From positions 3,080 through 67,079 of the forward strand of contig NZ_JACHLI010000038.1 of the NCBI RefSeq assembly GCF_014204515.1: a DNA stretch of 64,000 nt, in the 5' to 3' direction. This document shows positions 18,341 through 26,141 of the stretch, one piece after another. The notes under the pieces are model-generated. The model was not told the DNA's origin and ran no database searches. It was given only the letters and a program-made list of their open reading frames with translations. Position 1 is the stretch's first letter, and each line of letters begins with the position of its first letter. The stretch is from Pseudomonas nitroreducens. GTDB taxonomy: Bacteria; Pseudomonadota; Gammaproteobacteria; Pseudomonadales; Pseudomonadaceae. The translations under genes were made by a program, and so were the position numbers.

Positions 18341-19545
18341 AGACTTCCTCCATCGCGCGCCGCGCGTCCCTGGCCTTGTCCCTGCTGCTGCCGGCAGCGC
18401 TGGCCCAGGCCGCACCGGGCGACGATTTCGGCGCCTGCCTGAACCGCCTGCAGGGCGCTGCCCAGGCCAAGGGCGTCAGCGCCGCCAGCTTCGCGCAGTT
18501 CACCCAGGGACTGCAGCCTGACATGACGGTGCTGCCACTGCTGGATGCCCAGCCCGAGTTCACCACGCCGATCTGGGACTACCTGGCCGGCCTGGTGGAC
18601 GACCAGCGCGTCGCCGACGGCAAGGCGCGGATGACCGAGCACGCCGACCTGCTGCGCAAGGTCGCCGCGCGCTACCAGGTCGACCCGGCCACGGTGGTCG
18701 CCGTCTGGGGCGTGGAGAGCGACTACGGGCGCATCACCGGCAAGCGTCCGCTGCTGGTGTCGCTGTCGACGCTGTCCTGCTATGGGCGGCGCCAGTCGTT
18801 CTTCCAGGGCGAGTTCATCGCCACCCTCAAGCTGCTGCAACAGGGCGATATCCGCGACAGCGGCATCACCGGCTCCTGGGCTGGCGCCTTCGGCCAGACG
18901 CAGTTCATGCCCTCGACCTATGCGCGCATCGCCGAGGACTTCGACGGCGACGGCCACCGCGACCTGGTGGGCAGCACTGCCGACGCCCTGGCGTCCACCG
19001 CCAACTACCTGCGCAAGGCCGGCTGGCGCGAAGGCCAGCCCTGGGGCTACGAAGTGAAACTGCCGGCGGGCTTCGATGCGTCGCTGGCGGGGCGCACCAA
19101 GCGCCGCGCGCTGTCGGACTGGACCAGCCGTGGCGTCAAGCGTATCGACGGCAAGCCGATCCCCAGCATCGATTCCAAGGCCGCCATCCTGCTGCCGGCG
19201 GGGGCCAACGGCCCGGCCTTCCTGGTGCTGCGCAACTACGACGCGATCTATTCGTACAACGCCGCGGAAAGCTACGCGCTGGCCATCGCCCTGCTGTCCG
19301 ACCGCCTGCGCGGCGAGCCGGGCCTGCGTACGCCGTGGCCGACCGATGACCCCGGCCTGAGTCGCGCGCAGCGCAAGGAGCTGCAGGAGCTGCTGATCAA
19401 GCGTGGCTACGACATCGGCCAGCCTGACGGCATGATCGGCGACGTGACGCGCAAGGCGATCCAGCAGGAGCAGAACAAGCGCGGAATGAGCCCGGCGGAT
19501 GGGCGGGCGGGGCAGAAGATTCTCAAGGTCTTGCAGGGCGGCTGA
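18337..19545 (+). CDS. sltB2: Lytic murein transglycosylase, MltB type
   Basis: A 402-residue periplasmic enzyme that cleaves peptidoglycan between MurNAc and GlcNAc, leaving anhydro ends. Residues 1-~24 form a signal peptide (ALA-QAA region) with no lipobox Cys, so it is soluble. The catalytic Glu is in WGVESDYGRITG (near residue 127), followed by LSTLSCYGRRQSFFQGEF and SWAGAFGQTQFMPSTY, both family hallmarks. A C-terminal peptidoglycan-binding domain (about 340-400, LQELLIKRGYDIGQPDGMIG) follows. This matches SltB2 of P. aeruginosa, which has the same neighbours. It overlaps the PL7 gene by four bases; a terminator follows at 19568. Confidence 0.93.
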   Translation: MKTSSIARRASLALSLLLPAALAQAAPGDDFGACLNRLQGAAQAKGVSAASFAQFTQGLQPDMTVLPLLDAQPEFTTPIWDYLAGLVDDQRVADGKARMTEHADLLRKVAARYQVDPATVVAVWGVESDYGRITGKRPLLVSLSTLSCYGRRQSFFQGEFIATLKLLQQGDIRDSGITGSWAGAFGQTQFMPSTYARIAEDFDGDGHRDLVGSTADALASTANYLRKAGWREGQPWGYEVKLPAGFDASLAGRTKRRALSDWTSRGVKRIDGKPIPSIDSKAAILLPAGANGPAFLVLRNYDAIYSYNAAESYALAIALLSDRLRGEPGLRTPWPTDDPGLSRAQRKELQELLIKRGYDIGQPDGMIGDVTRKAIQQEQNKRGMSPADGRAGQKILKVLQGG

Positions 19546-19567
19546 GCGGTCTGACTGGCTTAGGCGG

Positions 19568-19599
19568 AGCCCCGGTACGTACCGGGGCTTTTCTTTTTT
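19568..19599 (+). terminator. Terminator after sltB2
   Basis: AGCCCCGGTACGTACCGGGGCT is a perfect 22-base palindrome (arms AGCCCCGGTAC and GTACCGGGGCT) followed by a T-rich tail. Confidence 0.92.
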
Positions 19600-19613
19600 G
19601 CGCTGGGGCATCT

Positions 19614-19694
19614 GTTCGCGAGCAAGCTCGCTCCTACGAAAAACAGTCCGGCAGAGGATGGCGAATGACTGTAGGAGCGAGCTTGCTCGCGAAC
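19614..19694. repeat. REP-like palindrome (family A)
   Basis: GTTCGCGAGCAAGCTCGCTC...CTAC is mirrored by GTAGGAGCGAGCTTGCTCGC...GAAC around about 30 bases. Family A is the commonest intergenic repeat in the window. Confidence 0.85.
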
Positions 19695-19759
19695 CCGACG
19701 CATGCAGCGGAAACCACAGCAGAGAGGAAAAATCTCGCGAAATACCCTTCAGAAAGATC

Positions 19760-19776
19760 GTTCAGCTCGGGTTCAG
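19760..19776 (+). promoter_or_regulatory. PhoP box upstream of oprH
   Basis: GTTCAG-CTCGG-GTTCAG is a direct repeat with five bases between halves, the PhoP box arrangement. It begins 100 bases before the oprH start. Partial extra half-sites (CTTCAG at 19748, GTTCAG at 19793) lie on either side. PhoP activates oprH-phoPQ under low magnesium in P. aeruginosa. Confidence 0.8.
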
Positions 19777-19859
19777 CGGTCCGACAGGTTCCGTTCAGTG
19801 CCCCCCTCGTAACCTTCTCTCCGTCAACACATTACTGACCTCAGACGGGAGAAACCCCT

Positions 19860-20471
19860 ATGAAAGCCATGAAGAAAATCGCCCTCGCCACCGCCATCCT
19901 CGGTGCCAGCTTCGCCGCTACCGCTGCCAGCGCCGCCGATACCTTCGTCGGGATGACCTGGGGCGAAACCAGCAACAACATCCAGAAATCCGATGCGCTG
20001 AACCGCAACCTGAACCATCCCAAGTTCGACAGCGTGATCAACAACAGCGGCACCTGGGGCGTGCGCGCCGGCCAGCAGATGGAGCAGGGTCGCTACTACA
20101 TCACCTATGAAAACGTCTCCGACACCGAGAAGGGCCTGAAGCTGCGCCAGCAGAATCTGCTCGGCAGCTACGACGCCTTCCTGCCGCTGGGCGACCAGGG
20201 CACCAAGCTGTTCGGCGGCGGTACCGCCGGCCTGGTCAAGCTGGAACAGGACTCCAAGGGCTACAGCCGCGACAGCGATGTGGGTTACGCCATCGGCGCC
20301 CAAGCCGGTATCCTCCAGGAACTCGGCAAGAACGCATCCGTGGAAGGCGGCTACCGTTACCTGCGTACCAACGCGAGTACCGAGATGAGCCCGCACGGTG
20401 GCAGCAAGGTGGGATCCCTTGACCTGCACAGCAGCTCCCAGTTCTACCTGGGTGCCAACTACAAGTTCTGA
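19860..20471 (+). CDS. oprH: Outer-membrane protein OprH
   Basis: A 203-residue eight-strand beta-barrel that binds LPS and stabilises the outer membrane when magnesium is scarce. Residues 1-~25 are a signal peptide (ending ASA before ADTFVGMTWGET). Barrel strands such as YYITYENVSD, VEGGYRYLRTN and SSQFYLGANYKF, which ends in Phe as outer-membrane proteins do, are visible. GGGAG lies nine bases before ATG 19860; a second ATG at 19869 is possible. It is the first gene of oprH-phoP-phoQ and lies behind a PhoP box. Confidence 0.96.
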   Translation: MKAMKKIALATAILGASFAATAASAADTFVGMTWGETSNNIQKSDALNRNLNHPKFDSVINNSGTWGVRAGQQMEQGRYYITYENVSDTEKGLKLRQQNLLGSYDAFLPLGDQGTKLFGGGTAGLVKLEQDSKGYSRDSDVGYAIGAQAGILQELGKNASVEGGYRYLRTNASTEMSPHGGSKVGSLDLHSSSQFYLGANYKF

Positions 20472-20479
20472 CCGGTAAC

Positions 20480-20506
20480 GCAACCGGGCCCGCGCGGCCC
20501 GGTTGC
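20480..20506 (+). terminator. Hairpin between oprH and phoP
   Basis: GCAACCGGGCC-CGCGC-GGCCCGGTTGC is an 11-pair stem in the 55-base gap. There is no T-tract, so it is more likely an attenuator or an RNA-stability element that lets oprH be made in excess over phoPQ than a full terminator. Confidence 0.6.
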
Positions 20507-20526
20507 CTGACTCAGGGAGCACGCGC

Positions 20527-21204
20527 ATGAAACTGCTGGTGGTGGAAGACGAGGCGCTGCTGCGCCATCACCTGTACACCCGGCTCGGCGAGCAAGGCCA
20601 CGTGGTCGATGCCGTCGCCAACGCCGAAGAGGCGCTGTACCGCGCCGCCGAATACCATCACGACCTGGCGATGATCGACCTCGGCCTGCCCGGCATGAGC
20701 GGCCTGGACCTGATCCGCGAGTTCCGCAGCCAGGGCAAGACCTTCCCCATTCTCATCCTCACCGCTCGCGGCAACTGGCAGGACAAGGTCGAAGGCCTGG
20801 CCGCCGGCGCCGACGACTACGTAGTCAAACCCTTCCAGTTCGAAGAGCTGGAAGCCCGCCTGAATGCCCTGCTGCGCCGCTCCAGTGGCTTCGCCCAGTC
20901 GAGCATCGAGGCCGGCCCGCTGGTGCTGGACATCAACCGCAAGCAGGCGCTGGTCAACGGCGAATCGCTGCAGCTGACCGCCTTCGAATACCGCATCCTC
21001 GAGTACCTCATGCGCCATCACCAGCAGGTGGTGGCCAAGGAGCGCCTGATCGAGCAGCTCTACCCGGACGACGACGAGCGCGACCCCAACGTCATCGAAG
21101 TGCTGGTCGGCCGCCTGCGCCGCAAGCTGGAGGCCGCCGCCAGCTTCAAACCCATCGATACCGTGCGCGGCCAGGGCTACATCTTCAACGAGCTGTGCAA
21201 ATGA
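20527..21204 (+). CDS. phoP: Response regulator PhoP
   Basis: A 225-residue OmpR-family regulator of the magnesium and cationic-peptide response. Phospho-acceptor Asp 51 lies in AMIDLGLPGMSGL, the conserved Thr in ILTARGNWQDKVEGL and Lys in VVKPFQFEELEAR; the winged helix is at about 130-225 (ERDPNVIEVLVGRLRRKL). ATG 20527 has GGGAG upstream; an in-frame extension to 20503 lies in the hairpin region and is rejected. It overlaps phoQ by four bases. Activates oprH through the PhoP box upstream, forming a positive loop. Confidence 0.96.
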   Translation: MKLLVVEDEALLRHHLYTRLGEQGHVVDAVANAEEALYRAAEYHHDLAMIDLGLPGMSGLDLIREFRSQGKTFPILILTARGNWQDKVEGLAAGADDYVVKPFQFEELEARLNALLRRSSGFAQSSIEAGPLVLDINRKQALVNGESLQLTAFEYRILEYLMRHHQQVVAKERLIEQLYPDDDERDPNVIEVLVGRLRRKLEAAASFKPIDTVRGQGYIFNELCK

Positions 21205-22544
21205 TCCGCTCGCTGCGGCTGCGGCTGATGATAGGGGCGGCGATCCTCGCCGTGCTGTTCATGGCCGCGCTGCTGCCGGCGCTCCAGCGCGCGTTCAGCA
21301 TCGCCCTGGAGAACGCCATCCAGCAGCGCCTGGCGGCGGACGTGGCGACCCTGGTTTCCTCGGCGCGCATCGATGGCGAAATCCTGAGCATGCCCGACCA
21401 CCTGCCGGTGGAGGATTTCAACCTCCCCGAATCCAAGCTGCTGGGCTACATCTACGACCAGGCCGGCAAGCTGGTCTGGCGCTCCACTTCCGCCCTGGAC
21501 GAAAGCGTCGACTACTCGCCCAAGTACGACGGCATGATCGATGAGTTCACTCGCATCCGCGACAAATCCGGCCAGGAGTTCTTCGTCTACGACGTGGAGA
21601 TCGACCTGCTGGGCGGCAAGCGCGCGGCCTACAGCATCGTCACCATGCAGCCGGAAAGCGAATTCCGCGAACTGGTCAGCGGCTTCCGCGACCAGCTCTA
21701 TCTCTGGCTCGGCGGCGCGTTGCTCCTCCTCCTGGGGCTGCTCTGGCTCGGCCTGGGCTGGGGCTTCCGCTCCATGCGCGGGTTGCGCTTCGAACTGGAC
21801 CAGATCGAGACCGGCGACCGCGAACGCCTGAGCGACGACCATCCCGACGAGATGCTGCGCCTCACCGATTCGGTGAACCGCCTGCTGGAAAGCGAACGCG
21901 CCCAGCGCGAGCGCTACCGCAACTCCCTGGGCGACCTCGCCCACAGTCTGAAGACCCCGCTGGCGGTGCTGCAGGGCGTCAGCGAAACCCTCGCCGACGA
22001 ACCGAAGAACCGCGATCAGGTGCAGGTGCTGCAGACCCAGATCGAGCGCATGAGCCAGCAGATCGGCTACCAGCTGCAGCGCGCGACCATGCGCAAGAGC
22101 GGCCTGATCCGCCACCGCACGGCCCTCGACCCCTTGCTGGAAACCATCGGCGGCGCGCTGGACAAGGTCTACCGCGACAAGCGCGTGAAGCTCGAACGCG
22201 ACATTCCGCCGGGCTTCGTCCTGCCGCTGGAGAAGGGCGCGCTGCTGGAGATGCTCGGCAACCTGCTGGAGAACGCCTACCGCCTGTGCCTGACCACGGT
22301 GAAGGTCAGTGCGCGGAAGAACGGCCGGATGTTCGAGCTGATCATCGAGGACGACGGCCCCGGCGTACCCGCCGACCAGCGCGAACGCATCCTCAAGCGC
22401 GGCGAACGCCTGGACACCCAGCACCCCGGCCAGGGCATCGGCACCGCGGTGGTCAAGGACATCATCGACAGCTACGACGGTGAGCTGGCGCTGGAGGATT
22501 CCGAATTGGGCGGGGCGTGCTTCCGCATTCGCCTGCCGGGCTAG
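21201..22544 (+). CDS. phoQ: Sensor kinase PhoQ
   Basis: A 447-residue inner-membrane histidine kinase. Membrane segments at about 10-30 and 167-190 enclose an acidic periplasmic sensor that binds divalent cations. A HAMP linker follows, then the H-box DLAHSLKTPLAVL (near residue 250), the N-box NLLENAYR and the glycine boxes EDDGPGVP and GQGIGTAVVKDII. The start overlaps the phoP stop as ATGA, so translation is coupled. PhoQ lowers PhoP phosphorylation when magnesium is plentiful. Confidence 0.95.
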   Translation: MIRSLRLRLMIGAAILAVLFMAALLPALQRAFSIALENAIQQRLAADVATLVSSARIDGEILSMPDHLPVEDFNLPESKLLGYIYDQAGKLVWRSTSALDESVDYSPKYDGMIDEFTRIRDKSGQEFFVYDVEIDLLGGKRAAYSIVTMQPESEFRELVSGFRDQLYLWLGGALLLLLGLLWLGLGWGFRSMRGLRFELDQIETGDRERLSDDHPDEMLRLTDSVNRLLESERAQRERYRNSLGDLAHSLKTPLAVLQGVSETLADEPKNRDQVQVLQTQIERMSQQIGYQLQRATMRKSGLIRHRTALDPLLETIGGALDKVYRDKRVKLERDIPPGFVLPLEKGALLEMLGNLLENAYRLCLTTVKVSARKNGRMFELIIEDDGPGVPADQRERILKRGERLDTQHPGQGIGTAVVKDIIDSYDGELALEDSELGGACFRIRLPG

Positions 22545-22557
22545 GCCTTCGTCTCTG

Positions 22558-22600
22558 TAGGAGCGGGCCTTGCCCGCGATCGAGCGGGACGCGCTCCTAC
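22558..22600. repeat. REP-like palindrome (family A)
   Basis: GTAGGAGCGGGCCTTGCCCG...CGCGCTCCTAC, a short form of family A with almost no loop, directly after phoQ. A single arm follows at about 22806-22831. Confidence 0.75.
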
Positions 22601-22667
22601 AGGCCAACGCCGTCGCTGCCGGATTCGTAGGAGCAACGGTCTTTCCGGCGAGCTTGTGCCAGAGGCT

Positions 22668-22784
22668 CCCCTCACCCCAACCCTCTCCCAGAGGGAGAGG
22701 GAGCTGTCTGTGCCGGCTGACACCTTGGTTTCAACCCGCACCGAACGGTCCCCTCTCCCACTGGGAGAGGGCTAGGGTGAGGGT
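22668..22784. repeat. MITE-like palindromic element (family C)
   Basis: CCCTCACCCCAACCCTCTCC at one end and GGGAGAGGGCTAGGGTGAGG at the other. The interior (GCCGGCTGACACCTTGGTTT near 22711) is the reverse complement of the interior of the copy at 25948-26064, so these are true copies and not just shared ends. Confidence 0.85.
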
Positions 22785-22848
22785 GGGGCCAGACGACGGG
22801 CTTCATGTAGGAGCGGACCTTGTCCGCGAATCCCTCCGGCGAGCGGCC

Positions 22849-23850
22849 TCACTCGCCGTGTTGCGCCCGATAGGCCCCCGGCGTCAGCCCCGTCCATTTC
22901 TTGAAAGCCCGGTGGAAGGCCGAGGGCTCGGAGAAACCGAGCTGGTCGGCAATGTCCTGGATCGACAGCTCGTCGCGGCCCAGGTAGTAGATCGCCAGGT
23001 CGCGGCGCAGCTGGTCCTTGAGTTCCTGGAAGTTCGGGCCTTCCTCGCGCAGGTGGCGGCGCAGGGTCTGTGGGCTCATGTGCAGTTGTGCGGCGACCTG
23101 CTCCAGGTCCGGCCAGCTGCGACAGTCGCGGCCGAGCAGGCGGCGGATCTGGCTGGTCAGGCTGTCGCCGCCGTCGGGGCGGGCGAGCAGGTCAGCGGGC
23201 GAATCCTTGAGGAAATGCTTGAGCGTGCGCTCGTCCTGCAGCAGCGGCATGTCCAGGTAGCGCGCCTGGATCAGCAGGCTAGTGCTGCCCGCGGAGAAAT
23301 GACGCGGGCAGGGGAACAGCAGGTCGTACTCGGCCTGGTGCTCCGGCGCCGGGTAGCTGAAGGTGGCGTCCTCCAGGCGGATGCGCTGGCCGATCAGCCA
23401 GCTGGCAAGACGGTGCCAGATCAGCAGCAGGCTCTCGGCGAGGAAGTGGTCCGGGTCGCGCAGGTGGGTTTCGTCCAGGGTCAGGCGCGCGTACTCGCCG
23501 TCGCGCACCAGTTCGATCCGCGGCGCCTCGGGGAACAGGCCGTAGAACAGCGAGCCGCGCCCCAGCGCCTTCTCCAGCGTGCGGCAGTGGATGATGGCGT
23601 TGCACATCATGGCGAAGGTGCCGCGCTTGCTCGGCAGGCTGCCGAAGCCCATGTACTCGTCGTCCAGGGCTTCCCAGAGAATCTGCATCAGCCGGCTGAA
23701 CTGCTCGGGGTCGACCCGCGCGCGAGGTTCGTCGAGGATCGCCGGGGCGATACCGGCGTCGCGCAGCAGGGCGGGGACGTTCAGCCCCTGACGCTGGGCG
23801 CCGAACACGGCGGCGCGGACGAAATGGCTGGCAATGGTGCGTTCACGCAT
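22849..23850 (-). CDS. AraC-family transcriptional regulator
   Basis: A 333-residue regulator of the type with an N-terminal arabinose-binding-like domain (about 15-200, including ALLRDAGIAPAILDEPRARV and FGSLPSKRGTFAMMCNAIIH) and a C-terminal AraC double helix-turn-helix (about 235-330: VAAQLHMSPQTLRRHLREEG and IQDIADQLGFSEPSAFHRAFKKWTGLTP). ATG 23850 has AAGGA six bases upstream and is chosen over a frame start 33 bases earlier. It is divergent from dctA, with 363 bases between. In P. aeruginosa a similar regulator sits next to dctA. Its inducer and targets are unknown; the dctA promoter itself looks DctD/sigma-54 dependent. Confidence 0.92.
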   Translation of the reverse strand: MRERTIASHFVRAAVFGAQRQGLNVPALLRDAGIAPAILDEPRARVDPEQFSRLMQILWEALDDEYMGFGSLPSKRGTFAMMCNAIIHCRTLEKALGRGSLFYGLFPEAPRIELVRDGEYARLTLDETHLRDPDHFLAESLLLIWHRLASWLIGQRIRLEDATFSYPAPEHQAEYDLLFPCPRHFSAGSTSLLIQARYLDMPLLQDERTLKHFLKDSPADLLARPDGGDSLTSQIRRLLGRDCRSWPDLEQVAAQLHMSPQTLRRHLREEGPNFQELKDQLRRDLAIYYLGRDELSIQDIADQLGFSEPSAFHRAFKKWTGLTPGAYRAQHGE

Positions 23851-23945
23851 GGGTGGTCCTTGTTGTTCTGGCCGCGTCTGCACAGCTGCGCGGTAATCCC
23901 GGTCGAACCTGACCGGGGTTCTACAATCTACGGTACGAAGGCCGT

Positions 23946-24000
23946 GGCGGATACCCGCCAGAGGGCGGGAAATCCGCCAGGGTGAAGGCGGGAATCCGCC
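23946..24000. promoter_or_regulatory. Three palindromic activator sites before dctA
   Basis: GGCGGATACCCGCC (23946-23959), GGCGGGAAATCCGCC (23964-23978) and GGCGGGAATCCGCC (23987-24000) are near-identical inverted repeats GGCGG...CCGCC in tandem. They lie about 80-130 bases upstream of a sigma-54 promoter, the place expected for DctD activator sites. Confidence 0.65.
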
Positions 24001-24076
24001 AGATTCGCGGTCTTCCGTGCCGTGACTTTAATTGGAAGTCATTGAATTTAAAGGAATTAAACATTTTTTAAAGGTC

Positions 24077-24091
24077 TGGCACAGCACTTGC
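24077..24091 (+). promoter_or_regulatory. Sigma-54 promoter of dctA
   Basis: TGGCACAGCACTTGC fits the -24/-12 consensus TGGCAC-N5-TTGC, with GG and GC exactly ten bases apart. It lies 122 bases before the dctA start. C4-dicarboxylate uptake is under RpoN control in pseudomonads and rhizobia. Confidence 0.85.
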
Positions 24092-24213
24092 CATATGCGA
24101 TCAAGGCCTGCCGTCTGGCATGCCCTGAAAACAAATTCTCCCATTGCAGGGAGATAACGCGTTCGGTCTTGTGTTCCCCCGCTGGAGCACTCGCCCGTGA
24201 GGACAGAGCTGCC

Positions 24214-25514
24214 ATGACCAAGCAACCCTTCTACAAGAGCCTGTACGTGCAGGTACTGATCGCCATCGCCATCGGTATCGCGCTCGGCCACTTCTACCCC
24301 GACACCGCCAAACTGATGAAGCCGCTGGGCGATGGCTTCGTCAAACTGATCAAGATGGCCATCGCGCCGATCATCTTCTGCACCGTGGTGACCGGCATCG
24401 CCGGCATGCAGAGCATGAAGGCCGTGGGCAAGACCGGCGGCATGGCACTGCTGTACTTCGAAATCGTTTCCACCATCGCGCTGATCATCGGCCTGGTCGT
24501 GGTCAACGTCGTCCAGCCGGGCGCCGGCATGCACGCCGATGTCGCCACGCTGACTGCGGAAATGAACAAGAACGCGGCGCTCACCGGCTTCATCGCCTCG
24601 GGCGAGAAGCAGAGCACCATCGACTTCTTCATGAACGTCATCCCCAGCACCGTGGTCGGCGCCTTCGCCAACGGTGACATCCTCCAGGTGCTGTTCTTCT
24701 CCGTGCTGTTCGGCTACGCGCTGCACCGCCTGGGTGACTACGGCAAGCCGGTGTTCGAGTTCATCGATCGCATCACCCACGTGATGTTCAACATCATCAA
24801 CGTGATCATGAAGGTCCTCCCATCGGTGCCTTCGGTGCCATGGCGTTCACCATCGGCGCCTACGGCCTCGGTTCGCTGGTGCAGCTGGGCCAGCTGATGC
24901 TGTGCTTCTACATCACCTGCCTGCTGTTCGTGCTGATCATCCTCGGCGGCATCGCCCGCGCCCACGGCTTCAGCATCCTGCGCTTCATCTCCTACATCCG
25001 CGAAGAACTGCTGATCGTGCTGGGCACCTCGTCCTCCGAGTCGGCCCTGCCGCGCATGATCGCCAAGATGGAGAAGCTGGGCGCCGACAAGAGCGTGGTC
25101 GGCCTGGTGATCCCCACCGGCTACTCGTTCAACCTCGACGGCACCTCGATCTACCTGACCATGGCCGCCGTGTTCATCGCCCAGGCTACTGACACGCCGA
25201 TGGACATCACCCACCAGCTGACCCTGCTGGTCGTGCTGCTGATCGCCTCCAAGGGCGCCGCCGGTGTCACCGGTTCGGGCTTCATCGTGCTGGCCGCCAC
25301 CCTGTCCGCCGTCGGCCACCTGCCGGTTGCAGGCCTTGCGCTGATCCTGGGTATCGATCGCTTCATGTCCGAAGCCCGCGCCCTGACCAACCTGGTCGGC
25401 AACGGCGTGGCCACCATCGTGGTCGCCAAGTGGTGCAAGCAGCTGGACGAGCAGACCCTGTCCAAGGAACTGGCCGCAGGCCCCGGCAACTCCGCGGAGC
25501 TGCAGCCTTCCTGA
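24214..25514 (+). pseudogene. dctA: C4-dicarboxylate transporter, frameshifted
   Basis: Two adjacent frames together make a full DctA. The first (24214 to about 24816) gives residues 1-~201: TKQPFYKSLYVQV, IKMAIAPIIFCTVVTGIAG and the early membrane segments. The second (about 24817-25514) begins in the middle of the conserved APIGAFGAMAFTIGAYGLGS and runs through EELLIVLGTSSSESALPRM, IPTGYSFNLDGTSIYLTMA and ASKGAAGVTGSGF to the normal end. One base, probably a G, is missing between 24816 and 24817: GTC-CTCCC where GTC-GCT-CCC is expected. Restoring it gives 433 residues, the usual length. No other damage is visible, so it is either a fresh mutation or a sequencing error. DctA imports succinate, fumarate and malate with protons. 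Confidence 0.9.
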
Positions 25515-25567
25515 GTGCCCACCCAGAGCAATTCGGCCCGGTGAACGTGAAGCACCGGAGCCTTTCC

Positions 25568-25595
25568 AGCCCGCTCAATTGAGCGGGCTTTTTTA
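25568..25595 (+). terminator. Terminator after dctA
   Basis: AGCCCGCTCAATTGAGCGGGCT followed by TTTTTT, an uninterrupted 11-base inverted repeat 53 bases after the dctA stop. Confidence 0.93.
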
Positions 25596-25626
25596 TGGGC
25601 GGGTGTTTTGTCGCCGGTGTTCTGTT

Positions 25627-25703
25627 GTAGGAGCGAGCTTGTTCGCGAACGGATTTCCGGCGGCTGCGGCCTTGGGCGGGTTCGCGAGCAAGCTCGCTCC
25701 TAC
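25627..25703. repeat. REP-like palindrome (family A)
   Basis: GTAGGAGCGAGCTTGTTCGC...GAAC is mirrored by GTTCGCGAGCAAGCTCGCTC...CTAC around a loop of about 30 bases. Confidence 0.85.
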
Positions 25704-25947
25704 ACCTGTGCGTTGAACCCCGTCGTATGACGATGGGGTGGGGGCAGGATGTGCGTCCGCAGATGGCGTCACGCATCGGTGCCAACTGGTGAGAGGGGGT
25801 TACGCCGCGATGGCTTTCGCGGACAAGGTCCGCTCCTGCGCCAGCGGGCCACACCGCGGTGCCAGGTGTGAGCCTTGCCGGACGCCAGATACTGCCCGGC
25901 GAGCGCCGGAGCAACTGTCTTTATCTGAAACTCTGTGCCAGCGATTT

Positions 25948-26064
25948 CCCTCTCCCTAACCCTCTCCCTGAAGGGAGAGGGGACCGTTCAGCACAGGTTG
26001 AAACCAAAGTGTCAGCCGGCACAGGCGGCTCCCTCTCCCTTCAGGGAGAGGGCGGGGGAGAGGG
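25948..26064. repeat. MITE-like palindromic element (family C)
   Basis: The ends are CCCTCTCCCTAACCCTCTCC and GGGAGAGGGCGGGGGAGAGG. The interior carries GTTCAGCACAGGTTGAAACC and GTGTCAGCCGGCAC, matching 22668-22784 in reverse and 55210-55344 directly. Confidence 0.85.
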
Positions 26065-26141
26065 CATGCTCTTGCGCAACAATTCGGGTAGGAGCGAACT
26101 CCGTCCACGATCGGATGAGCGTGATCGAGGAGGTCGGGGGA

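Larger units (their letters stand above)
25515..26141. other. Non-coding repeat cluster after dctA
   Basis: No gene is supported in these 627 bases. They hold the dctA terminator, a family A palindrome (25627-25703), single family A arms (near 25819 and 26090) and a family C element (25948-26064). Confidence 0.7.

Noticed and set aside
24214..25514. dctA as two separate genes or as a programmed frameshift
   Set aside because: The break is inside a conserved membrane segment, there is no slippery heptamer at GGTCCTCCC, and the second half has no start signal before ATG 24840, so one damaged gene is the simpler reading.
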